A DNA stretch of 64,000 bases from Paraspadella gotoi (Eukaryota; Chaetognatha). The notes beneath the pieces were generated by a model that saw only the letters and a program-made list of their open reading frames with translations, made no database searches and was not told where the DNA came from. Numbering within the stretch: the stretch's first letter is position 1; every line of letters starts with the position of its first letter. The stretch spans positions 8,472,268-8,536,267 of the forward strand of contig CM119264.1 in assembly GCA_051294375.1 (NCBI GenBank), written 5' to 3'. A program made the position numbers and the translations under genes. Shown here one piece after another: positions 51,242-63,934 of this stretch.

Positions 51242-51854
51242 TGTTCCGTGATTCTCAACTTTTCAGTGAAATCCCTTCGCTCTTCTTTCTTCTCCCCGAG
51301 ACGCGACAAGATTTTTTTCTTCTTTAAATAATTTTTTTTTATCTTAAAAGTTTTTTTCCTTTGAAGTTTCTCCATTTTTTTCCCCTTGACTCATGTTCCT
51401 CTATTTTTTCTCCATTTATCTCTTATTTTCGTTTCGCTATTAGAGCCTTTAAGGGGACCCAGTGATAAAAATGATATCATAAGCTTAAGGGTCTATCATT
51501 AAAGGAATTTGAATGGTAGTAGTCATTAATTTTTCTTCGCGCGGGAAAGTGGAGAAAAAAGTCCCATCTCCTTGTTGAAATTCGAACAAGGACAAGATAT
51601 TTATTGGAAAATGTTTTAATTGGCAATGAAGCAAAAACAATCTTTAATGAATGATATTAATTTAAAAAATAAGTAACTTATCAAAATTCATAAAAGAGAT
51701 AAAGATTAAAGGGAACTCAAAGAGGTTACTTTTTTTATTATTATTATTTCTCTGATTTTCTTTTCTTTTTTAACGAGGCGGGACGCGGAAATGAACCCTG
51801 ACCGAAGCGAGAAGGACGACTAAAAGATGGTCGCTCGGAAATTAAGCAGAAAGT

Positions 51855-52150
51855 CGAGGAGGAAGAAGAGGAAGATGAGAAGTAAGAGGAGGAGGATGAG
51901 GAGGATGAATAGGAAGAGGAGGAGGAAGAGGAAGATGAGAAGTGAGAGGAGGAGGAAGATGAGGATGAAAAGGAAGAGGAGGAAGAAGAGGAGGATGAGA
52001 AGTGATAGGAGGAGGAAGAGGAGGATGAATGGGAGGAAGATGAGAAGTGACAGGAGGAGGAAGAGGAGGATGAACAGGAAGAGGAGGAAGAAGAGGAAGA
52101 TGAGAAGTGAGAGGGGGAAGAGGAGGATGAACAGGAAGAGGAGGAGGATA
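51855..52150 (+). repeat. 60-bp purine minisatellite
   Basis: GATGAGAAGT recurs at 51874, 51934, 51994, 52039 and 52099 (60-base period, one 45-base unit) within GAGGAGGAAGAGG-rich sequence. A degraded inverted copy lies at about 38790-39130. Confidence 0.85.
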
Positions 52151-53076
52151 GTTTTAGGTCCGCCTTAACAGGGAACAGGGCGGGAGAAAGGAGGTACATA
52201 AGGGTCTACGAGCGCTTACGAAAAAAAAACAAAATTTACAGTTAATAATGTCATTTTAGCTGAGGGAAAGCATGATATTTATACCACTATTTAATTTCAA
52301 ACATGTAAAATCTATGTACATAATCAAAAATAATTGAAGAATCAAAATGAAGGAGTAATTAAAAATGTTTGCGAATATGTCCGAAAAGCAGTGAAAATAG
52401 AAGTGAGTTAGTAATTTATTCTTAAGTCTCCACGACTCGAGAGGTCATCCTGTCCGCCCCCCCCCCTCGCCGAATGCGGAAAATGATGAGTTGATGATAA
52501 ACGAGACGAAAGAGGATCTAAAATCTCGAGGTCAAATTGGGTGGAGAAAAAAACATCAGGGATAAGAAAAATATTATGAAAAGATTTTGTGAAAGAAATA
52601 TTATAAGATTGAGTGAAAAAAAAAAAGATCTTGGAGAAGAGGTCAAAAATTTTAAAAAATTCCCGGACAATCAAATTTTAAGTAAAAAAAAATATACGTT
52701 TAAAACTATGAAGGGAAATGTAGAGAAAATATTTAGGTTAAATTTAGGTGAAAAAGAAAAAAGAGGTAGAAAACATTTTTAATGGGAATTACAAGATTAA
52801 AACGCAGCCTTAAAAATAAATTAAAAAAAAACAAAACATGAAAAGTATTAAATAAAAGGTGAGTAGAAATCTTTAGATATCGTTTTTAATACGATGACAA
52901 AACGGACCTAAGGTTTATATTATTACCAAAATTAAATATCTGTTCAAAAATATATATATTTTTTCTATAGAGCAGCGAAAATATGGGAAATGAAAAATGG
53001 AAATGAACGAGGAGAACTTAAGGAATCAGTGATCTGTGAAGGAAAAAAATGATGAAAAGAACGTGAGGACAGAGAG

Positions 53077-53455
<379 letters not shown>

Positions 53456-54724
53456 ACGATTACAGAAGAGGAGAGGCAAGGGAAGGTTTTTTGAAAAATA
53501 TGAGAGTCCTTTGAGATTTGAATGCGAGTCGGCATCTGGAATGAGAAAGACAAATTAAGACTGTACAACGTTGATTCAGCCGAGACAGAGAGAGAGAGGG
53601 CGAATTTTTTTTCTTCAATCGGAACTGACTGAACTAACCTACGAACCAAACTTTTCATGAAACCAAAATTTAAGAAAAGAAAATTTCGTAAATAAAACTA
53701 GTAGGAAAAAGAGAAAAAACTAATCTTCCGAATTTTGTGAAGCTAAAGACATTAAAAAAAAAATCAAATAATTAAAAGAAAGAAATTCACCATCGAGAAA
53801 AACAAGAAGAAAAAAAAATACAGAGACGGAAGGAAATAAATCCCTAATGTTTTGTGGTTTTTCAATTTGAAACTTTTCTCATTCCGATGTTTATGTGTTT
53901 TTGCAGCTGAGGTGCAGCTACTAAATTGTGACATTCCGGGTCCCCTTTTACGCTTCGCGGGAAAAAGTTTCCCTTGGGGGGGGGGGAGAGGGAGCGAAGG
54001 AGGAGGAAAGCGGAGGGGAGGTAGTGAGGTGGTTAAGGATTGAAAGGAAAGATGGTGGCGGGCGTCTTTAAGGCGGAGTCGATGAAGAACCCTCGGAGAG
54101 GATAAGAAAAAAAAACTGGGTGGAGGGGAATGAGAAACGGAAGAAGGAGGAAGTTGAAAAAGGAAAGAAAAAAACAAGAATTCGCCGTTGGGAGAATCGC
54201 GGAGGAGAAAGGAATTCAGGGGAAAAAAAGGAGTAATAGGTAAGTTCGAGGAATGAGCGAGGGGAAGAACTTGCGGAGGGGGTGGGGCAAACAAAATTGA
54301 GAATTGAGAAAAAAGAGAAAGGAAAAAAAGGTGAGAAAAAAAAGACCGGCTTTTTTTTTTTGGTGGGGCTTGGGAAAAGACAAGGTTTCGCAAGTGAAGA
54401 CACTTGAGAAAAAAAATGTTTTACGGTTTCTGAAAAAGAGGAACTTTACGTTGAACAAATTAAAAAAGAATATTTTCAAAATATACATACATTTGAATAC
54501 CTAGTTTTGGAAGAAGTTTTTTTACAAGTAGTACTTTTATTGTCAGTTGGAAGACAATCGAAATAAGGTTCCTTGCTAAATGAGGCCTTTAAAAAGGGTA
54601 AAAATCTGGATTAGGTCATAGTTGTCTCGCGGTATAATGATGTCATCTCTCAACATGCTTATCCTTACGCTTGACACGGTTCACCGTTCACGATTCTCTC
54701 TCGATAACCACGAGCCCTTTACTT

Positions 54725-54935
54725 CCTAGCACACTTCCCGTCATCTCGTTGCCCGTCACAGCTTCTCGCCACCCGTCACCGTATCTCTCCGCCCGTCACT
54801 GCATCTCGCTGCCCGTCATCGTATCTCACTGCCCGTCACCGCATCTCGACGTCCGTTCCGGCTTCGCGCCGCCAGACGACAGTTGGCGCCGCCCGTCGCC
54901 GCCCGTCGCCGCCCATCGTCGTCTAAGCTCCTTGT
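54725..54935 (+). repeat. ~21-bp minisatellite, CTGCCCGTCACCGCATCTCG type
   Basis: About six diverged units share GCCCGTCA..G.ATCTC, followed by a CGCCGCCCGT variant. The inverted partner at about 35180-35460 is more degraded. Confidence 0.75.
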
Positions 54936-56218
54936 CTCCCTTCTCGAGTCATCGTTGTTCGTCGGCGAGAGAGAAATCTGAAATTGATTGCGCGACGGAG
55001 CGTGACTGCATGCAACTGCGCTGAGGCCACGTGCGATTGTGGTGTGGTTGCCCGCCATTGCAACAAGTTGGTGGGGACGACTGTTATCTCGTGTAAACGA
55101 GTGCGTCCAAGCAGTAAATGGCGACAGGCTTTTAAGTGTTCGCATGCAACTCGCGCGAAACTGTGAGCGGCCGAAATGATTGCGTGTATTCGCACGAGAC
55201 GGAGAAGTTGCTGCCATGAATAACACGATGGCTCCGACGCTCGCCATTAACTCGCTATCGTAACTCGCTCGGCGTTCACCTTTTGCTCCCTCTCTAGGTC
55301 GAGGTTAAAATAAAAAAAAAACAAAAAACAAAATGTAATTGAATCGCAAGAAGCTTAAAAATTCTTGTTTGAAAAGAAATTGCATTGGCAATTGTATATT
55401 ATTATTAATTAAGCTCTTTAAATTCTTAGATTATTCCTTCAAAGATTTTTAATTCCATCTCAAATTGCCTGAATACGATAGTTGGTAGCGTCCGCAGCAG
55501 CACCTCACCCTGGGTCGAACGGTGATCGCATATTTCTCGTCATTCATCGCTTAACTCACTCGATCCCAGCGCATTTCCACTCTTCACTGCCACTATAAAT
55601 TCACCCTCTTCGTTCTATGTAATGTCGTCGTCGTTGTCGTCGTCGTTGTTGCGGCTTAATCGAATCACGTTCCTTACCTCGACACGACTCACCCTCCACC
55701 GCCCGACCCATTGAGATAAGGTCGTCATGACAACACCGACAATGTTTTTGAAGCACATTTAGAGTTACTAACAATAACTTTTTATAATCTTAGGTTATGT
55801 AGTTTATGTTTAGAAAGTTTGTGTCTGAAAAAAATAACAACCAACCAAAAAAATAATCTATTTTTTACTTTTTATTCTAAGAAGTTAAAAACCATAACAG
55901 CACTAATTTTATTTTAATTATAAAGAATAATATAAAACTTGACAGCACGTTTTTATAAAAAAATATATCTTAACAAAACACACTCAACATGGTTTGATAT
56001 TAACCCCTGCTTGACTTGTTTTGGAATGAGCAATGGGGATGCGTTATCGCCCCCTGGCATCACTTCTAAAAATAGAAAGAAAAAAGTTTGAGTTGCGATA
56101 AAATTTGATGGATGAAGAAGCAGGAACGAAGATTGAATTTCAGTTCGGATCAGATTTGAATTCTCCCTTTTTTTTTGGTGGGGGACGAGAGAAAGAGGGA
56201 GAACTGGGGAGGAGTTCG

Positions 56219-56340
<122 letters not shown>

Positions 56341-56716
56341 GACACAGAGAGAAATAATAAAAGAAAAAGGAGGAACGAAGAATAAAATGACAATTTTTTT
56401 ACTCCAGCCGCGCTAAAATTCTCCCATGAAAAGTAAACAAATCTATTGGCAGAAAAGTGAAACAGGAGATTTTTTTTTCTTCCAAAAAACAAATAAATGA
56501 ATCAAAAAAAGAAAAAAAAATAGAAAAAAATAGATATTTTCAATCTTTTTTTTTTCCGAAATAAGGTTTCTCGACATTGACTAACATGGAACAAAGCTCT
56601 TGAAAATACTGTGAGGCAGGAAAAAAAAAGCGGACTGTTCTTCTCTGCAAATGAGTCGGGAGAAAATGTAACGGCGTTCAATAATGAAACGCCGTAGGTT
56701 TGTATTAGAAAAAATG

Positions 56717-56717
56717 A

Positions 56718-56790
<73 letters not shown>

Positions 56791-56805
56791 GAGAGAGAGA
56801 GAGAA

Positions 56806-56845
<40 letters not shown>

Positions 56846-56848
56846 CGA

Positions 56849-56896
<48 letters not shown>

Positions 56897-57061
56897 AGAA
56901 AGAGAGAGAGAGAGAGAGGAGAGAGAGAGGAGAGAGAGAGAGAGAAGAGAGAGAGAGAAAGCCTCTCATGGAGTTCATCAGAGCCTCTAGTTTTCCTAAT
57001 GGATAAAACTTGCGCAGAAATTGATGAAATAGCAAGAACCGTTGATGTTAGGCGAGGGAGA

Positions 57062-57136
<75 letters not shown>

Positions 57137-57165
57137 AGAGAGAGAGACGAGGAGAGAATGAGAGA
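56717..57165 (+). repeat. (GA)n-rich region in two parts
   Basis: GA-rich at 56717-56960 and 57060-57165. The inverted duplication with 32540 onward ends in the first part. Confidence 0.9.
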
Positions 57166-57169
57166 ATGA

Positions 57170-58100
57170 GAGTGTGTATCGGATAGGTGGCAGAAGGAAT
57201 ATGACAAGCGAACGAGGGGAAATGGCGACCGAAGAACATTGTGTGTGTATATATGTAAATAATCCGTTTGATTAATTAAATTCGCTCGACACTGGGAGAG
57301 ATTAGAAACGCCGTCGCCGCCTCGAATGACAAGCGGGGTAAATGGAGAAAAATTAACGCCGCGAGCGTCGTCCGTCAATAAGCGCCAAATAAATTCCGAG
57401 TAATTTCGTTACGCGGACAGACTTATTATTTTTTTCTTTTTTGCTTAGTCTAGAACAGTGCCTGGGATGATAAATGGCCAATCGCTTGGCGACTCGTATT
57501 TGGCAATTATTTTTTCTTAAATATTAACTATAGATATTTGCCTCAACACTGTAGTGCAATTCAAAAACTAAGTCTTTTTCCTCAATTGGCTTAGAAACCT
57601 TAGCCGATTCGGGCACCACCGTCGCTACTCCTTTCGAATTACGCGAACACAAACACCAGCGTAAAAAAAAACAAAAAAAAAAACCTCCGGTCAGACACGG
57701 CAAGAGGGTCGTAGGGTTCCCTCGGGTGCCAAAGGGCAAAGGGCGCTGCCGCTGCAGCAGCGATTAAGGCGAAGCGGACGCTGCCGCCGCGACCGCAGCA
57801 GCAGCCGTTACCCTAAAGCCGAGTCTTGTTTGCGCAGTCAAAAGTCGCGCGATGAGACACGAGATCGAAAAGGGAATCGATGATCAGAGATGAACGGAGA
57901 AATGAAAAAAAAAAATTAGATGTAGATCGATATTTTGATAACGAGATTTACTATAACGACGTCGCTTCTTCGATCTGCAGAATAAAAACCACTTTTTCAG
58001 GATAAAAAGTTGAGAGTTTGAACCCGACGAATGTGACTGCCGGTTGGAGGTCAAGGCGGAAACGTTGACAGAATAAATGCAAGACTAAATGTTAACTCGA
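57170..58100. other. Intron 4 sequence with a GC-rich patch
   Basis: A GCTGCCGCTGCAGCAGCG-type patch at about 57745-57815. No splice-compatible exon joining phase 2 was recognised. Confidence 0.45.
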
Positions 58101-58104
58101 GTAT

Positions 58105-58202
58105 GTTGACGTCGGATGGTTGACGTCGGATGGTTGACGTCGGATGGTTGACGTCGGATGGTTGACGTCGGATGGTTGACGTCGGATGGTTGACGTCGGA
58201 TG
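58105..58202 (+). repeat. 14-bp minisatellite, seven perfect units, CRE-like core
   Basis: The unit GTTGACGTCGGATG is repeated seven times without a mismatch, followed by a degenerate GTCGCCGGAT. Each unit holds TGACGTC, seven of eight bases of the CREB/ATF palindrome. It lies in intron 4, about 1 kb before exon 5. Confidence 0.95.
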
Positions 58203-58227
58203 GTCGCCGGATAGTATTTTTGATATA

Positions 58228-58283
58228 CGTAGATTTTTTTTATATACTTATACGTAGAGATACGTAGATATACGTAGATGCCC
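58228..58283 (+). repeat. Short TACGTAGA repeat
   Basis: Five interspersed copies of the TACGTAGA type (core palindrome TACGTA), just after the 14-bp minisatellite. Confidence 0.7.
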
Positions 58284-59104
58284 TAGATGCCGTCGATTCC
58301 GTAGAAATTAATATCATTGAAAGGTCTAGCGTTTGTGCATCGATCATTTTCACTCTCGGACCAATTGGAGATAGAACCGACGGCGTAAAAAAAGAATAGC
58401 TGCGCGATGTTCCTCTTCCCTCGGGACACTCACCCGGCGTCTTCTGGGAAAGGCGCCACCGACGAAACCCGCTCTTTTTTTCACGGAGTGACTCGTTCCC
58501 TTGGAAACGCGCCCTCTCGGCGGAACGACAAAATGCAAATCGATCGAGGAACAAAAGAACAAAGGAATATTCCCGTTCGTTTTTGTTTCCGAATCCCCAG
58601 GGATCCAATTTGTACACCGTTTTTTATATAATATTTTTTTTTTCTCGTGTCCCGTCGCGTCGACGCATCTCAATTTATTGAAATTCCTTCTGGTCGGTCG
58701 GTCAGTCTTCACGTTGGCCAGACTATCCCGCGGTCAGGAAAACAGCAGGCAACAGTTAAGATAGCAGTGGATTTTCTGAGTTAAGCTATTAAGGCGCGGT
58801 CGTAACGAGTCGAGCCTCACGAGTCAAGGCCGACGTGAGATTTGAGTCGAGAAGGAATTTAGGTCGCGAAAAGAAATAAAAAGTAAAGTTGAGTTCTTTT
58901 CTCTGTTAGTTTATTGTGATTTTTAAGTATTTTATTTCTTTTTTTTTTTTTTGTCTTTTTTGCATTGTTAAAAATTAATTTAAAATCATTCAAATCACAG
59001 TTTTTGAAAAATCTATCTTTATACTTTTATAAATTAGATTTATCAAAAATATTTTGGCGTTCTAATTTATATTTTCCTTATTCTTTACTATTTCTGCCTT
59101 GCCA

Positions 59105-59105
<1 letters not shown>

Positions 59106-59162
<57 letters not shown>
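59106..59162 (+). repeat. (CT)n just upstream of exon 5
   Basis: A perfect CT run ending about 30 bases before the exon 5 acceptor. Confidence 0.95.
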
Positions 59163-59166
<4 letters not shown>

Positions 59167-59193
59167 TCATAGAACGTTACTTATCCTTACCAG

Positions 59194-59393
59194 CTGCCAG
59201 AGCGACGCCAAACCGGCCATTTGGAAGATGGAGGAGCGAGAGAAGTACCTCTCCTTCGGAACCGATCCCTGGGACCCGACCATCGACGCCTCCAAGTTCC
59301 GGTTTCGCCGCCGCGGGGGGCGTTTCGACCTCACCATCGTCGACGCGCAGCTGGAGGACGCGGGGAAGTACCTCTGCAACAACAGGCTCAAGG
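59194..59393 (+). CDS. Exon 5 of IgSF gene: body of first (V-like) Ig domain
   Basis: The acceptor TTATCCTTACCAG ends at 59193. The donor CAAGG|GTAAGT starts at 59394. Entry is phase 2 and exit phase 1. The 66 whole codons begin with the B-strand Cys (residue 1), the core Trp is residue 10 (KPAIWK), and the F-strand motif DAGKYLC places the second Cys at residue 61, a spacing in the range for V/I-set domains. RFDLTIVDAQLEDAG matches the usual E-F region (xLxIxxxxxxDxGxYxC). This is an extracellular Ig fold, normally used in adhesion or recognition. The family cannot be fixed from this exon. Sidestep, Fas3, nectin and CADM-type proteins all have such a first domain. Codon use is GC-rich at third positions, unlike the AT-rich introns around it. 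Confidence 0.88.
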
Positions 59394-60079
59394 GTAAGTC
59401 GGTGAGGGAAAAAATCCTTGCGGCAATTCAAAGTCATCAGCAGCAATAATTCGCAGAAAACATATCAATGTGACCAAAAGCCCTGTGGGTGATTTGGAGT
59501 TTTGTGGGGTAACGTTTAGATTTAGAGATTAAGTCTGAAATAGAATGAGAAGAGTTGGTAAGATTAATATCTGGATCAAAGAGTTCGAACGCCAAGTAGT
59601 GAAAGTAAGAGTCGAGATGAATCTTTCAAACTTTGCGCCTTTGACGGATTGACGACGAGTTGATAACTGCGACGGAAAGAAATGGGATCCAGTTTCAAAT
59701 AGATGGCACTAAACCGATGTTTACGGCGATAATCTCTCCTTTCACGTTTCCAAAATTTCCTCTTCTGATGGTCGTAACCAATTCACGAATTTCTAACGTT
59801 ATTTACTCGCTTATCGTGAATATTTCTTTTGGAAAGATTCCTAAATTATTAAATAAAAGAATTTTATATTTTTGGAAGATGGAATTTCGTAAAAACGTCA
59901 GGCGAGTTTAGCCAAAAAAAGAGAATAAATGAACATCGACGGTTTCTATTTTAACCGAGGAAAGTTTCTCTCGTTCTCGGTTATGGGCCGCGCGTTTGTT
60001 TGGGAAGGAGATCTGGAGAAGAGGTGAAGACTGATATAGAACCCGGCGTGGCCCATTCTGTCTCTCTCTCTCTTTTTTT

Positions 60080-60180
<101 letters not shown>

Positions 60181-60784
60181 TGTTACTTTGCTCTCTCGTT
60201 TCCGCTGTTGTCTGTTGTCTCCATTCTGTTGATATCTGAGGATATTATTACCTCCGTTATCACCGTCATTCTCGATCATCACGTTGTCGTCGTTGTTGTT
60301 GTGGTTGTCGTTTTCTCGAAAGAGAAAATTGTCATCCTCATCATCGTCGTTTACTCCCAAGCACGGAGCGAGGGAGCGTCTCCTAGCGACAGGCCGAAGC
60401 AGGTGCGCGAGCGCGTTGGGCAGCGATCCAGCGATTGACCTTGATCCTGCGAATTTGTCGCTCGGTACATGACCCGATAAATTTCAAAACTGACAAACCT
60501 CGTGAAGTTCACTCAATCCTTACTTTGGTATTTTTCATACGAGACAAACTTAGTCAACAGCCAGCTTTGGTCATCCTCTGGAACCACCTTGTGTTTCAAA
60601 TGATGCAACAACTCTGCGCAGTGCACAATGCGTTAGAGGATCTTCACTCCGATGAGTAACCATGAGAGGAGGAGGACGCCACTCGATGTGGACCGGATGA
60701 ATCTCGCACCATAAAACTAGGAGATCGTAAAATCACATTACGAACAGTGGATGACGCTCTTTTCCTCGCGACTTGTTCTCTCCT

Positions 60785-61000
<216 letters not shown>

Positions 61001-61206
61001 CAGATGCGCCTTCATTCCTGACTAAATCGCGTTGTATCTTCGCTTTGTCGTTTTGAGGCGACGAAGGTTCGCGAAGCCAAAACTCGATTTGCATTTTAAA
61101 AGGATTTTGGGGTCAGACGAGAGTGAGGCTCTCGATTCCGGGTCAAGTTTTTCCACCGGCTTTTATCTCTCTTTTTCTTTCTTTCATTTTCTACTTTTTT
61201 TGTTTT

Positions 61207-61313
<107 letters not shown>

Positions 61314-61974
61314 CTGTTTATTTCCCAAACCCTTTTCGACTTTTTTAAAATATATGTTCAAATTTTACCATTGTATTTCGTATCCCAAACCTTTTTCAGT
61401 CGTTCGATACTCTTTTTAAAAACTTGAAACGTAATTGCCTTTGAAAAAACTTTGCTCAACGATTACGTGACAGGAAAATGAAATGAATTTGTGGCTTTTT
61501 TTCAATCGATCGTTGGCGTGCTCATTTGTTTGCATGTTCATTTCTTGGTTGTCGTCTCACTTGAAAACCATCAAGAGTCGCCCGGTCTCATTCCGTCGAA
61601 TCCCTTGTCTTTTGTATTTTGATTTGGTTTGCCTTGAAGAGATGTATACAGTTGGTCGACGACATATAGTGAAATATAGCAGGAAGACTTTTTGCGCGTA
61701 TTGTGATGGTAGCTAAACAATCATAACATTTTCTCAGTTTGACTTCTTTTTTAAAACTTTGCTCGGAAAGAAAAAAGCGGTGCCACCGAGAACGCGAAGA
61801 TAAAAAAATTTAATGATGACAATCAAAACGTTGAAAAGGACGGAGGCTCTTCTTCGCCTCGGAATCGATTTCAGGCCTAATCATTTCAACGCTCGGAATC
61901 CGTATGGCGCTGCGTTGTGCCGTCGCCTGACGTCAGCGGAAATGTTTTGTTCGATATTTGCCGTCTATTGCTTT

Positions 61975-62236
61975 GTTTGTTTGTTTGTTTGTTTTCTATT
62001 TTTTTCTTGGTGTTTTCTGGTGTTTTTTTTTTCTTTTTTATTTTTATTTTTTTTTTTCCTCTTTTTTCTTTTTCTATTTCTTTCTTCTTTTTTCTTTCTT
62101 TTCTTTTCTTTTTCTTTTCTTTTCTTTTCTTTTCTTTTCTTTTTTCCTTTTTTATTTTCCTTTCTTTTCTTTTTTTTCTTTTCTTTTTTTTTCTTTTCTT
62201 TTCTTTACTTTTCTTCTCTTCTCTTTTCTTTTTTTC
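61975..62236 (+). repeat. T/C-rich stretch, TTTTC and GTTT units
   Basis: It begins with (GTTT)n and continues as TTTTC-type pyrimidine sequence. Confidence 0.85.
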
Positions 62237-62412
62237 CATTCAAATTAACAGAAGTAAATAGATTTATGACAGAAGAAAAAAATGCTATTTAAATGTAGAA
62301 TCATGTGAATCAACCTGTAAATTATTTAAATCACTTTCATTTCCCCCCCTTTGCACTTCCCAACACCACCTCAAAACCTTACCACCCTACCACCCCGCCT
62401 CCACGGAACCAG

Positions 62413-62651
62413 CGGTGCTCACGGTCTTGCAACCCCCAACATGCAAACCCGTCCCTTCGGTCCGCCTCATCGAGGAGGAGCCCCTGCTGGTGACGTGTCA
62501 GGTACAGGGCGTCTCTCCCGCCGTTCCGCCGGAAGCGGGCGGCGCCGCGTCGTTGGAGGGAGCGCCGGCGCAGCGGGGCGGCGTTGGCGGCGACGCCGGG
62601 TCGCCGACGCAGCTGCTTTGGGTCTTGGACGACAGAACGATGGAAGCCAAG
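62413..62651 (+). CDS. Exon 6 of IgSF gene: linker and first half of second Ig domain
   Basis: Entry at GGAACCAG|CG in phase 1 completes an Ala codon with exon 5. The exit at GCCAAG|GTGAGA is phase 0. The protein runs AVLTVLQPPTCKPVPSVRL, which is the G strand of domain 1 and the interdomain PP. Then come IEEEPLLVTCQVQGV (B strand and Cys of domain 2) and, after a long insert, QLLWVLDDRTMEAK (C strand with the core Trp). The layout TVLxPP..., VTCxV..., LxW.LD is that of a V-C2 pair as in nectin, CADM, Fas3 and sidestep proteins. Between Cys and Trp there are about 40 residues, rich in Gly, Ala and Pro, where 11-15 are usual. A further Cys sits in PPTCKP before domain 2. The surrounding DNA is GC-rich only over the exon. 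The acceptor has a C-rich rather than T-rich tract. Confidence 0.83.
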
Positions 62652-63934
62652 GTGAGACCGGGCGAGGTTGTTATCGGGGGAAAGGGGAGATAAATGGGCA
62701 ATGGGCATTAGGGTGAAGTGAAAGTTTGGAATCAAAATTTAGCAATTCAATATTTTTTTTTAATTCTGAAGACACATAAAGTTCCACATCAAGTTTATAA
62801 AAGAAAATATATAAAATATACATATAAATATATTTAAAAAGTTATGTCATTACTTTGGTCAAAATAGAAAAAACATTTTTTCAAGCTCAAAATTTGAAGA
62901 TAAGAAAAGTGTTCTTTGTTTTCACAATGAAGTTTTTAATGAAAGTTTAATGAAGTTTTATTATTTTCACATCACTCTTTTGGGTAAGGGGAAAAGGGGA
63001 AAGTAGGAAGAGGAGAAAGAAGAAGTTAAAGAGATTAGACAAAGAATAGGAAAGGAAAAAAGGTGAGGCGGGCGGAGGAGAAAGGGAAACGTAAGAGGGC
63101 GCAAGAGATTCGTCGACTTTGTTGTATTTTCTGGTTCTAAAAATAACTCGGATCGTTTTCGTCCGAACGAATTACATTCGCCTCGAAGGTTAGATTCTTT
63201 GTGGCCAGAAATCTAATTTTAAATCTTCATAAAAAAAAAAACACCAAAAAAACACAAAAAAACAAAAACAAATTCAATTATTTCAGGTGCGAAAAGTAAT
63301 TAAATGAGATTAAGAAATATTCACTTTAAAAAAATCATTTAATTTGCCGTAAAACGATTAAGCTTTTATTTATTTTTTTTTCCTAAAATTAATTTACGCG
63401 GAGTCTTGAGCTGACGTTAGAGAAGAGTAATAAAGTGTCCCCCCTTGAGTGGATTAAAGAGGCTTCGATTGAAAGATGAAATTAAAAAAAAAGGACGAAG
63501 GACGAAAAATTAATCGCGCGGTGGCGGGGGGGGGGTGGGCGTGGCGCGGAGGAGGAGTCGAACGCCGACCAGGAATTGTCTGGCGTAAGTGACGCTGTCA
63601 TCGTCGTCGTTGTCGTCGTTTGCGTTGTTTGGTAGCTCAGCGTTTTTTTCTGATTTGTATTAATTAAAGTTTTGTATTGAGACAATTATTGATCTACTTC
63701 CACAGTCGCTAATTACTTAGTCAACTATGAGCGCAAGGGTTTCACGTATATGTAAAACTCATTAAACTACCCTTCAATAGTATAAGCTACAAGAAATCTG
63801 TTCGAAACATCTTAACGGCAAAAAAACAAAAACAAAAAAACAAAAAAACTACAAACTACCTATAAAATCTTTTCAGTAATGAAATCTCGGCCCCTGGGAC
63901 TTATTCGGGACCGATCTTTAAACCTTTCCCGCAG
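62652..63934 (+). other. Intron 6 of IgSF gene
   Basis: The donor GTGAGA and acceptor CCCGCAG are phase 0. The intron is AT-rich, with A-rich runs near 63230-63270 and 63820-63850 and a TCG-rich patch near 63597-63630 that resembles the hexanucleotide repeat in exon 7. Confidence 0.6.

Noticed and set aside
53764-54393. Minus-strand frame of 209 codons, Phe/Ser/Pro-rich
   Set aside because: It reflects purine-rich + strand composition inside intron 4, and its inverted copy does not keep the frame.
54816-55247. Minus-strand frame of 143 codons
   Set aside because: It overlaps the ~21-bp minisatellite, has no domain, and its inverted copy near 34.9-35.2 kb is disrupted.
58105-58202. CRISPR-like array
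   Set aside because: Units are only 14 bp and directly adjacent with no spacers; this is a eukaryotic minisatellite.
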